Under the pieces are notes generated by a model that saw nothing but the letters and a program-made list of their open reading frames with translations, did no database searches and had not been told where the DNA came from. 6,902 nucleotides of DNA from BS750m-G57 sp964392945. GTDB lineage: Bacteria > Planctomycetota > Phycisphaerae > SM23-33. The stretch spans positions 1-6,902 of the forward strand of contig CAYMSH010000343.1 in NCBI GenBank assembly GCA_964392945.1, given 5' to 3'. Positions 1 through 6,788 of the stretch are shown one piece after another. Each line of letters opens with the position of its first letter. Positions within the stretch are counted from its first letter, which is position 1. A program made the position numbers and the translations under genes.

Positions 1-1091
1 GCGACATGCCGATCAAGTACTGGGACGGCGACACCTGGCCCGAGGGCGCCAAGAAGCTCGGCGGAGAGAACTACACCAACTCGCTGAACGCCAAACCGTA
101 CCCGTGCAAATACTGCCCCGTCGGCTGCCATCGCAAGATCACCATCGAAGAACCCAAAGAGTATGCGATGGAGGGCATCGGGCCGGAATACGAGACCCTC
201 GGCATGATGGGCACTAACCTGATGATCGACGATCCGAAAGCCGTCGCCGCGGCCAATGAGAAGGCTAATCGCCTGGGAGTCGACACGATCTCTGCCGGCG
301 CCATGATAGGCTTTGCGATGGAATGCTTCGAGAAGGGCTGGATCACGCCTGAGCAGGCCGGCGGGCTGGACCTGAGCTGGGGAAGCCACGACGCGCTGAT
401 TGGTCTGACCGAACAGATCGGAAAGCGAGAGGGCCTTGGCGCGATCTTCGGCGACGGAATCCTGCCTGCGGCGAAGGGAATATCTCCCGAAGCTGTCGAG
501 AGCGTCGTACACGTAAAGGGCCTGGACTTACCGGCCCACGATCCTCGCTCGTGCTTCTCGCTGGCTCCGAGTTACGCAACCAGCACGCGCGGAGCATGCC
601 ACTTCCGCGGGCCGTGCGAAGATGTCGAAATGGGCGGCTTCTACATACCCGAAGCCGACATAACCGAAGATACCACAACGATGTACGAGGGCGAAAACCA
701 GGGATTGTTGGCCGGTAAGTGCCAGGACCTCGGATCGCTGGCCAACTCGCTGGTCGTCTGCCTGTTCATTATCGACGGCGGCGACTGGGCCCTTACCGGG
801 GTGAAGGACCTGTTCAATGCAATTACCGGTTGGGACTTTTCGACTGACGATCTCCTGGCCGCCGGCGAACGCGGCTTCACCTCCCAGAGATTGATGAACC
901 TCCGCGACGGATACGGAGCCGAAACCGACGTGCTGCCGAAGAAAATGTTCCAGGCCGCCACGACAGGCCCGCGAGCCGGTAAGGTCCCGCCGCTGGACGA
1001 AATGCTGGCCCAATACTACCACGTCCGCGGCTGGGATGCAGACGGAGCCCCGACTGACGAGACACTGGACAGACTCGGACTAACCAGATAA
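1..1091 (+). CDS. Aldehyde:ferredoxin oxidoreductase (tungsten/molybdopterin AOR family), C-terminal part
   Basis: This is a cytoplasmic enzyme that oxidises aldehydes to carboxylic acids with ferredoxin as acceptor, using a tungsten bis-pterin and one [4Fe-4S] cluster. The gene enters from outside the window: the frame is open from base 3, and the ATG at base 6 is internal, since AOR proteins are about 600 residues and only about 362 are present. Counting from that Met, cluster ligands are C34, C37 and C41 in CKYCPVGC, with the fourth at C252 in NSLVVC. Other family signatures are GPEYETLG (59-66), DTISAG (93-98), HDPR (178-181), RGACH (195-199), the LRDGYGAETDVLP segment and the C-terminal YYHVRGWD. 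E61 and H199 probably match the two conserved pocket residues known from Pyrococcus AOR, recalled without an alignment. The lyase gene follows after 31 bases, so the two are probably co-transcribed. The family call is firm; the aldehyde substrate is unknown. Confidence 0.93.
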   Translation, partial: DMPIKYWDGDTWPEGAKKLGGENYTNSLNAKPYPCKYCPVGCHRKITIEEPKEYAMEGIGPEYETLGMMGTNLMIDDPKAVAAANEKANRLGVDTISAGAMIGFAMECFEKGWITPEQAGGLDLSWGSHDALIGLTEQIGKREGLGAIFGDGILPAAKGISPEAVESVVHVKGLDLPAHDPRSCFSLAPSYATSTRGACHFRGPCEDVEMGGFYIPEADITEDTTTMYEGENQGLLAGKCQDLGSLANSLVVCLFIIDGGDWALTGVKDLFNAITGWDFSTDDLLAAGERGFTSQRLMNLRDGYGAETDVLPKKMFQAATTGPRAGKVPPLDEMLAQYYHVRGWDADGAPTDETLDRLGLTR

Positions 1092-1108
1092 CACTTCTAC
1101 AAACGAAC

Positions 1109-1115
1109 AAGAGGA
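1109..1115 (+). promoter_or_regulatory. Ribosome-binding site of the DHDPS-family gene
   Basis: AAGAGGA lies 7 bases upstream of the ATG at 1123 and supports that start. The intergenic stretch 1092-1122 holds no terminator-like hairpin, which fits co-transcription with the upstream oxidoreductase gene. Confidence 0.7.
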
Positions 1116-1122
1116 TTGCCCA

Positions 1123-2013
1123 ATGGCTGCAGATTTTAGAGGCGTGTTTCCGGCATTGGTTACGCCAATGACCGACGAGCAGGAAGTGGACTTCGTAGCC
1201 CTGACGAGTTTCGTTAACTCCATGATCGAAGACGGCGGTGTTCACGGCGTGGTTCCGCTGGGCAGCACCGGCGAGTATTACGCACTGAGCGACCAGGAGC
1301 GCAGCGACGTAACAGTGGCCACGATAGAAGCCGCCGCCGATCGCGTTCCGGTTATCGTCGGCACGAACGGCGGAAGCACCCGCAAGATCATCGAATACTC
1401 CCAACTGGCCCAGTCCCAGGGCGCCGCGGGAGTCCTGCTGGCCGCTCCGTACTACTCCCTGCCGACGGCGGGAGAACTCGTAGAGCATTTCCGCGCCATC
1501 GATGCGGCGATTGACATTCCGATCATGCTCTACAACTATCCCGGGCGAACCGGCGTTGACATGACCCCTGACGTTATCGGCGAGCTGGCCGATCTGCCGA
1601 ACGTCAAATACGTCAAGGAATCGACTGGCGATATGACGCGAGTCAGCGAAATCACCAGCCGCTTCGGCGACAAGATAACGGTCTTCTGCGGCTGCGACAC
1701 GCTGGCCCTGGAAAGTTTCTTTATGGGCGCCGCAGGTTGGGTCAGCGGATTCTTCAACGTGCTGCCGGCCCAGAGCGTCAAGCTGTTCGAACTGGCTCTG
1801 GAGACCGGAGACTTCGACGCGGCCAGGGAGCTTTACTACAAGATACTTCCGGTGCTTGGCCTGCTCGAGGGTGGCGGCAAGTACACCCAGTTCGTCAAGG
1901 CCGGCTGCGGTATCATGGGCCGACCCGTCGGTCCGCTGCGCCAGCCGCTGGCGAATCCTAACGCCGAGGAAATGGCACAACTTACAGAAGTGCTCGACCC
2001 GTTTATGGGCTGA
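1123..2013 (+). CDS. Dihydrodipicolinate synthase/N-acetylneuraminate lyase family aldolase
   Basis: A 296-residue class I (Schiff-base) TIM-barrel lyase or dehydratase of the cytoplasm, full length for the family. K165 in VKEST is the Schiff-base lysine and Y137 in LYNYPGRTG the catalytic tyrosine. The K-Y spacing of 28 matches E. coli DapA (Y133/K161). With the same offset of 4, Y111 matches Tyr107, R142 matches Arg138, and S48 in GSTGE replaces Thr44. These residues would allow lysine-pathway dihydrodipicolinate synthase activity. However, the family also contains 2-keto-3-deoxy-sugar-acid aldolases, sialic acid lyases and sugar-acid dehydratases, and no lysine genes are nearby. The position directly after an aldehyde oxidoreductase gene favours a catabolic aldolase releasing an aldehyde; that is inference. 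The gene is the last of its unit, followed by a terminator. The family is certain and the substrate open, so no symbol is given. Confidence 0.92.
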   Translation: MAADFRGVFPALVTPMTDEQEVDFVALTSFVNSMIEDGGVHGVVPLGSTGEYYALSDQERSDVTVATIEAAADRVPVIVGTNGGSTRKIIEYSQLAQSQGAAGVLLAAPYYSLPTAGELVEHFRAIDAAIDIPIMLYNYPGRTGVDMTPDVIGELADLPNVKYVKESTGDMTRVSEITSRFGDKITVFCGCDTLALESFFMGAAGWVSGFFNVLPAQSVKLFELALETGDFDAARELYYKILPVLGLLEGGGKYTQFVKAGCGIMGRPVGPLRQPLANPNAEEMAQLTEVLDPFMG

Positions 2014-2041
2014 TGAATTCCATCGCAATCTACGTTCAACA

Positions 2042-2084
2042 GCCCCGGGCCGGCGGCAATAATGACCGGCCCGGGGCGTTATTT
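2042..2084 (+). terminator. Rho-independent terminator after the lyase gene
   Basis: A perfect 12-bp GC-rich stem is formed by GCCCCGGGCCGG (2042-2053) and CCGGCCCGGGGC (2066-2077), with a 12-base loop. The tail GTTATTT is T-rich but not a pure T run, so efficiency is uncertain. It begins 28 bases after the TGA at 2011-2013 and separates the oxidoreductase/lyase unit from the Gfo/Idh/MocA genes. The remaining spacer to 2175 is the leader of the next gene; I see no convincing promoter in it. Confidence 0.77.
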
Positions 2085-2153
2085 ATATAACAACCCGGGA
2101 TATCGCCGGCTTTGGGTCGGGACGTCGGCGAACCGTCCAATGAATCGTTTTTT

Positions 2154-2169
2154 TCTCCAGCACGGGAGA
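2154..2169 (+). promoter_or_regulatory. Ribosome-binding site of first Gfo/Idh/MocA gene with possible SD-masking hairpin
   Basis: GGGAG at 2164-2168 sits 7 bases before the ATG at 2176 and fixes that start. TCTCC at 2154-2158 is the exact reverse complement of GGAGA at 2165-2169, giving a possible 5-bp stem with a 6-base loop that would mask the Shine-Dalgarno. The same arrangement occurs before the second paralogue. The RBS itself is well supported; a regulatory role for the hairpin is inference. Confidence 0.6.
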
Positions 2170-2175
2170 CTCACT

Positions 2176-3390
2176 ATGTCGAATAAAGCCAGAGTCACAC
2201 GCCGAAGTTTCATGAAGACCGCAGCGGCGGCCGCAGCGGTCCCAATGTTCGTTAACTCAAAGGCGTTCGGCGCCAACGATCGGATCACGCTCGGCGGTAT
2301 CGGCATGGGCGGGCGCGGACGGGGCGATCTCGGCGGGTTCCTGGGACACAAGAACGTACAGGTCGTCGCCGTGTGCGACGTAGTGGACAAGCACTGCCAA
2401 CAGGCCAAGGGCATGGTAGACGGCCGCTACAAATCAAAAGACTGCAAGACATACGTCGACTTCCGCGAGATCACCGGCCGCAAAGACATCGAAGCCGTCC
2501 TGATCGGCACCCCGGACCACTGGCACGCCGGCATTTCGATCGAAGCGATGAAAAACGGCAAGGACGTATTCTGCGAGAAGCCCGAGACGCTCACCATCGG
2601 CCAGGGCCGCGCAATGGTCAAAGCCGCCCGTCGCTACGCTCGAGTTTTCTCCGGCGGATCCCAGCGCGTATGGGGCGACTACAACTGGTTCCACAAGATG
2701 GTCCGCGGCGGGGCGATCGGCGAGGTCAAAGAGGCCTGGGTCAATGTCGGCGGCCCGTCGGGCCCGTGCAATCTTAAACCAGAGAAGACGCCTGACGGGG
2801 TCAACTGGGACCTCTGGCTGGGACCGGCTCCGAAGCGCCCGTACCATCCGAGGTTGATCCGCGGCGGATTCCGTCCTTACCGCGATTACTCCGGCGGCGG
2901 GATGACCGACTGGGGCTGCCACACGTTCGGCGGGGCGATGTTCGCGCTTAACGTTCACATGACCGGCCCGATCAAGATCACTCCGCCTGACGGCAAAGAC
3001 GTCAAGCTACTGACCTACGAGTTCGCCAACGGCGTGAAGATCTATCACCGCGGCGGCTGGGCGCAGTTGTGCTTCAAGGGCTCCGAAGGTGAGATTCCGC
3101 ATCGCAGCAAGAGGAAACGCAAGCAGACTCCGCCGAACATCCAAATTCCCAACTACAAAGGCAGCGGCGGGCTGATCGGCGACTTCCTCCATTGCGTTCG
3201 CACTCGCCAGAAACCGTTCCGCGATATCGAAGTCGCGCACCGCACCGCGACCCATGCTCACCTGGGCAATATCGCTTACTGGCTCAAACGCCCGCTGAAG
3301 TGGGACCCGAAAAAAGAAGAGATCATCGGCGACAAGGAAGCTTCCGGTTGGATCGACCGCGCCGCGCGCGAGCCCTACGGACTCTGGTAA
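2176..3390 (+). CDS. Tat-exported Gfo/Idh/MocA-family oxidoreductase, copy 1
   Basis: A 404-residue NAD(P)-binding protein predicted to be exported folded by the Tat system: TRRSFMK (8-14), an alanine-rich segment (15-22), then a probable processing region near FGAND (31-35). The N-terminal Rossmann fold starts at about residue 36 with the glycine-rich GIGMGGRGRG (41-50). TPDHWH (112-117) and CEKP (133-136) follow; K135 is the usual dinucleotide/catalytic lysine. In the C-terminal substrate domain, D245 and H249 in TDWGCH match the D-x3-H pair of inositol dehydrogenase-type enzymes. The end (DFLHCVRTR...HLGNIAYWLKRPLKWDP) is typical of secreted planctomycete members. I chose the ATG at 2176 over 2062 because it has a good RBS and puts the Tat motif at the N terminus. 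The family includes sugar dehydrogenases and GH109-type glycosidases that use NAD transiently, so the substrate is not known. The tandem partner is 61 bases downstream. Confidence 0.92.
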   Translation: MSNKARVTRRSFMKTAAAAAAVPMFVNSKAFGANDRITLGGIGMGGRGRGDLGGFLGHKNVQVVAVCDVVDKHCQQAKGMVDGRYKSKDCKTYVDFREITGRKDIEAVLIGTPDHWHAGISIEAMKNGKDVFCEKPETLTIGQGRAMVKAARRYARVFSGGSQRVWGDYNWFHKMVRGGAIGEVKEAWVNVGGPSGPCNLKPEKTPDGVNWDLWLGPAPKRPYHPRLIRGGFRPYRDYSGGGMTDWGCHTFGGAMFALNVHMTGPIKITPPDGKDVKLLTYEFANGVKIYHRGGWAQLCFKGSEGEIPHRSKRKRKQTPPNIQIPNYKGSGGLIGDFLHCVRTRQKPFRDIEVAHRTATHAHLGNIAYWLKRPLKWDPKKEEIIGDKEASGWIDRAAREPYGLW

Positions 3391-3428
3391 CCGATAGCGT
3401 CTGAGCGCTAACTACACGAAACAGACTT

Positions 3429-3445
3429 TCTCCAACAACAGGAGA
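3429..3445 (+). promoter_or_regulatory. Ribosome-binding site of second Gfo/Idh/MocA gene with possible SD-masking hairpin
   Basis: GGAGA at 3441-3445 lies 6 bases before the ATG at 3452. TCTCC at 3429-3433 can pair with it across a 7-base loop. The stem is the same as in the first copy, while the loop sequence and length differ. The 61-base spacer shows no terminator, so both paralogues are probably on one transcript. Confidence 0.6.
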
Positions 3446-3451
3446 CTCACC

Positions 3452-4663
3452 ATGCCGGATAAAGCAAACCTCACGCGTCGCGGATTCCTGAAGACAGCGG
3501 CGATCGCCGCGACTGTTCCGATGTTCGTTAACTCAAAGGCCTTCGGAGCCAATGACCGGATCACGATGGGCGCCATCGGCCTTGGCGGACGCGGTCGAGG
3601 CGACATGGGCGGTTTCCTCGGCAGGAAAAATGTCCAGGTCGTCGCCGTGTGCGACGTTGTCGGTTCGCACATGAAGAAAGCCAAGGACATGGTTGACGGG
3701 CGGTACAAGTCCAAAGACTGCAAGCAGTACGTTGACTTCCGTGAAATCACCGGCCGCGACGACATTGAAACCGTCATGATCGGCACGCCGGACCACTGGC
3801 ACGCGGCGATCTCGATCGAAGCGATGAAGAACGGCAAGGACGTCTTCTGCGAGAAGCCCGAAACGCTCACCGTCCGCCAGGGCCGCGCGATGGTCGACAT
3901 CGCCCGCCGCTACGGGCGCGTATTCTCCGGCGGGTCCCAGCGAGTCTGGGGCGACTACAACTGGTTCCATAGAATGGTCCAGGGCGGCGCGATCGGCGAA
4001 GTGAAAGAGGCGTGGGTAAACGTCTGGGGCCCCTCGGGTCCGTGCCTGCTGCCGCCAGTGAAGACTCCTGACGATGTCAATTGGGACCTCTGGCTCGGAC
4101 CGGCTCCGCAGAGGCCGTATCACCCGAACCTGGTCCGCGGCGGATTCCGCCCTTACCGCGATTACTCCGGCGGCGGGATGACCGACTGGGGCTGTCATAC
4201 CTTCGGCGGAGCTATGTTCTGCCTGGGTCTGCACATGACCGGACCGACCAGCATTACCCCGCCGGATGGGAAGGACGTCAAGTATTTGACTTTCGAGTTC
4301 GCCAACGGGGTGAAGATCTACCACCGTGAAGGTGGCGAGCGGATGGCGTACAAGGGAACCGAGGGCATGATCCCCGGACCGAGGGGCACGCGCAAAAAGG
4401 CGCCGCCGAACATTCATATTCCCAACTACAAGGGCTCCGGCGGACTGCTCGGGGACTTCCTGCACTGCGTACGCACGCGTGAGAAACCCTTCCGCGACAT
4501 CGAACCGGCGCACCGCGCCGCGACGTTCTGCCACCTGGGCAACATCGCCTACTGGCTCAAGAGACCGCTGAAGTGGGACCCGGTAAAGGAAGAGATCATC
4601 GGCGACAAAGAGGCCGCACGCTGGCTCGATCGCGAACCGAGAGAACCCTACGGACTCTGGTAA
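3452..4663 (+). CDS. Tat-exported Gfo/Idh/MocA-family oxidoreductase, copy 2
   Basis: A 403-residue paralogue of the preceding gene. It has a Tat signal, TRRGFLKTAAIAA (8-20), followed by VPMFVNSKAFGAND, which is identical in copy 1. Rossmann glycines lie in AIGLGGRGRG (41-50), with TPDHWH (112-117), CEKP (133-136, K135) and the D245/H249 pair in TDWGCH, so all recognisable cofactor and active-site features are kept and both copies look functional. It differs from copy 1 mainly at residues 71-79 and 293-317; the latter is a Gly/Arg/Lys-rich patch of the C-terminal domain that probably lies near the substrate site or dimer surface. As with copy 1, the reaction could be sugar oxidoreduction or NAD-assisted glycoside cleavage, probably outside the cytoplasm. 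The HEAT-repeat gene starts 42 bases downstream, consistent with one transcription unit. Confidence 0.92.
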   Translation: MPDKANLTRRGFLKTAAIAATVPMFVNSKAFGANDRITMGAIGLGGRGRGDMGGFLGRKNVQVVAVCDVVGSHMKKAKDMVDGRYKSKDCKQYVDFREITGRDDIETVMIGTPDHWHAAISIEAMKNGKDVFCEKPETLTVRQGRAMVDIARRYGRVFSGGSQRVWGDYNWFHRMVQGGAIGEVKEAWVNVWGPSGPCLLPPVKTPDDVNWDLWLGPAPQRPYHPNLVRGGFRPYRDYSGGGMTDWGCHTFGGAMFCLGLHMTGPTSITPPDGKDVKYLTFEFANGVKIYHREGGERMAYKGTEGMIPGPRGTRKKAPPNIHIPNYKGSGGLLGDFLHCVRTREKPFRDIEPAHRAATFCHLGNIAYWLKRPLKWDPVKEEIIGDKEAARWLDREPREPYGLW

Positions 4664-4692
4664 TCGATCAGCCGCACCGAGACGCACCAACG

Positions 4693-4698
4693 AAAGGA
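4693..4698 (+). promoter_or_regulatory. Ribosome-binding site of the HEAT-repeat gene
   Basis: AAAGGA lies 7 bases before the ATG at 4706 and supports that start. There is no TCTCC partner upstream, unlike the two preceding genes. Confidence 0.7.
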
Positions 4699-4705
4699 CT
4701 ACGCG

Positions 4706-6770
4706 ATGAAACGCTCGTTTACGATACTGCTATCGATTGTGATTACCCTGGCCGCACTGGGTTCTGTGCTGCACGCCGATACCCTGGCGGATCTCGGCAA
4801 GGCCCTGACGGCGGCTAACGCCTGGAAATACGGCGACGATGACAAGCCGATGAAGGCCATCGAAGCCGCGACGTTTGCGGCCGGTAAAGACGCCAAACTC
4901 CGCGGACCGGTCGAAGCCAAGCTTATCGCCTCGCTGAAGAGCTCCAAGTCCGTCGATCTGCGAAGGTTCATCTGCAGGCAGTTGCGCACGATCGGGACGG
5001 CCGATGCGATACCCGCCCTGGCCGGATTGCTCGGCGACAAGGATCTGTCCCACGGAGCCCGCTACGCACTGGGACGCATAGAAGATCCCAAAGCCGCCGC
5101 CGCCCTGCGCGATGCTATGGGCAAGACCAAAGGCAAGATTCGGGCCGGCATCATTGTAACGCTGGCCAAACGCGGATATCCGGCGGCCATCGGCGACATG
5201 GTCAAACTGTTCGGTGCGTCCGACAAGCTCGTGAGCCACGCGGCGATTCGCGGAGTCGGCGTCATGGGAACCACAGACGGCGCCAAGGCGCTGCTGGGCG
5301 CCAGGGCCTCGGCTTCCGGCGAGATTCGCAAGCGAATGACCGACGCTCTGCTGGAATGCGCCGACAAACTCGCCGAAACCGGCAAGGGCGCAGACGCCGC
5401 GGTTATCTACAAGTCGCTCTACACGCCGAAAGAGCCCACGCACATTCGGCTGGCCGCTCTTGGCGGGCTGGCCGGTTCGCAGGGCCCCGGAGCCGTCGAT
5501 ACCCTGGCGAAAGTCATCAAGGGCGACGATCCGCAAATGGCCGCGACCGCCATCGCATACATGACCGAGGTCAAAGACCCCAAAGCCACTAAGGTGCTCG
5601 TCGATATGCTGGCCGGCGCGAAACCCGAAACCCAGCCGCTGATCCTGGCCAGCCTCGGTGCTCGCGGCGACAAGTCGGCGTGCGCCGCGGTCACCAAATG
5701 CGCCGCCAGCGAAGACAAAGCCGTGAAATCCGCCGCACTTGAAGCTCTCGGCTCGGTAGGCGGAGCCGGATCGGTCCCGCTGCTGGTCAAGAACGCAGGC
5801 GGCGGCGGAAGCGAACGGTCCGCACAAGCCGGACTCATGGCGATCAAGGGCCCCGGCGTTGATGAAGCGCTGATCAAGCAAGTGGCTTCCGAAGAAATCA
5901 AGATAAGCATCGAAGCGATCAAGGCCCTCAGGGCTCGCGGCTGCAAGAAAGCCGTCGATGCACTGTTCAAGGCGGCTGTCTCCAAGGAATCTTACGTTCG
6001 TCGAACGGCGGCCGAAGCCATCGGCGCCGACAAGCTGCTGGTGCGCGTCGCGGCCTACTNNNNNNNNNNCGAAGTACATCTATCGACTGCTGAAGATCCT
6101 CGCAAGCCCCGCCTATCCCAAGCACCGAGGGGCGCTGGAGCACGCGGCCGGTACGCTGTTCCTGAGCGTAGCCGACAACGACAAGTGTGCAGCCAAGGTG
6201 CTTGCCGCCAGCCACACCGCCAGCGGAGAAGCCAAGGCCGCCATGGTTCGTCTCATGGGCAAAGTGCCGAACGCAAAAACGCTCGACGCGGTAAAGACGC
6301 TGGTCAAGAGCTCCGACAAGGCCGTCAACGACGCATCGGTCCGTACGCTTGCCGCTTGGCCCGACGCCACGCCGGCCGCGGCAGTGATCGCACTTGCGAA
6401 ATCAACGTCGAACAAGACCCACCGCGTACTGCTGCTCCGCGGTTACGTGCGCATGGCCGGTATGACCAAAGATCCCACGGACATGTGCCTGGCGGCAATG
6501 AAGCTTGCTTCCAGCAGCCAGGACAAGAAGCTGGTTCTCTCGGGCTTCGGGGCAGCCGGTACGATGAAGGCCCTTAACGAAGTCGCCAAGTATTTCGACG
6601 ATGCGAAAGTACGTGAAGAAGCCGGCCTGGCCGCGGCGCTGATCGGCGAGAAACTCAAAAAGTCGCCGGATAAACTGCAGGTTAAATTCCTCCTGGCCAA
6701 GGTTCGTAAGTTCACCAAGAGCAGCAACACCAAGAAGATGGTCGAGAAGACCATCAGAGAGATAAGATAG
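4706..6770 (+). CDS. Sec-exported HEAT-repeat protein, interrupted by an assembly gap
   Basis: A large all-helical repeat protein: 451 residues before the 10-N gap and 232 after it, so at least about 683. Residues 1-24 form a Sec signal peptide: KR at 2-3, hydrophobic FTILLSIVITLAALGSVL, and likely cleavage after LHA (24). From about residue 84 there are roughly twelve HEAT/PBS-lyase-type helix pairs before the gap, such as DLSHGARYALGRIEDPKAA, DPQMAATAIAYMTEVKDPK and DKAVKSAALEALGSVGGAG, and four or five after it. Such proteins act as binding scaffolds; no catalytic residues are visible. Similar proteins commonly accompany secreted sugar-metabolism genes in Planctomycetota and Verrucomicrobiota. 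The frame before the gap (codons from 4706) differs from that after it (codons from 6072); both sides belong to the same protein type, so one gene with a mis-sized gap is the best reading. It ends at TAG 6768-6770. Confidence 0.85.
6060..6069. other. Assembly gap (10 N) inside the HEAT-repeat gene
   Basis: Ten consecutive N interrupt the gene. Joining the upstream and downstream frames needs a true gap length divisible by three, which ten is not, so this looks like a scaffolding placeholder of unknown real size. I see no repeated sequence at the two edges that would indicate overlapping contigs. Confidence 0.97.
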
Positions 6771-6788
6771 CTGGAGTCCTCAAGTAAC

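Larger units (their letters stand above)
2151..4663 (+). repeat. Tandem duplication of a Gfo/Idh/MocA gene with its leader
   Basis: Two direct units, about 2151-3390 and 3426-4663, are related along their whole length, including the leader (TTTCTCC, GGAGACTCAC, ATG) and the last six codons. By hand alignment the proteins differ at about 77 of 404 positions (about 80% identity), with a single one-residue gap near residue 317. The longest perfect DNA match I noticed is 44 bases (2875-2918 against 4151-4194). Identity was counted by eye. Confidence 0.88.

Noticed and set aside
6..8. ATG at base 6 as the true start of the aldehyde oxidoreductase
   Set aside because: The frame is open to the window edge and the N-terminal pterin-binding domains of the family are missing, so the gene starts outside.
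877..2028. Minus-strand open frame (383 codons) across the oxidoreductase/lyase junction
   Set aside because: It overlaps two well-supported plus-strand genes and has no motif or RBS support.
2084..2090. TATATAA as a -10 promoter element
   Set aside because: It is part of the terminator tail and there is no -35-like hexamer at suitable spacing, only the GC-rich hairpin.
2062..2175. Upstream ATG at 2062 as start of the first Gfo/Idh/MocA gene
   Set aside because: It lies inside the terminator hairpin loop, has no RBS, and would bury the Tat motif behind a 38-residue extension lacking signal features.
3395..3410. Inverted repeat TAGCG/CGCTA between the two Gfo/Idh/MocA genes as a terminator
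   Set aside because: It has only 5 bp and no T-rich tail, and so is likely to occur by chance.
3533..4690. Long minus-strand open frame (385 codons) opposite the second Gfo/Idh/MocA gene
   Set aside because: It is a GC-rich antisense shadow of a clear gene. Its translation shows no recognisable motif or fold.
4730..6079. Long minus-strand open frame (449 codons) opposite the HEAT gene
   Set aside because: It mirrors the repetitive Ala/Lys/Gly codons of the HEAT gene, runs into the N gap and has no recognisable features.
6070..6577. A real frameshift making the HEAT gene a pseudogene
   Set aside because: The frame change coincides exactly with the N run, and the downstream frame stays open to 6770 with normal HEAT sequence.
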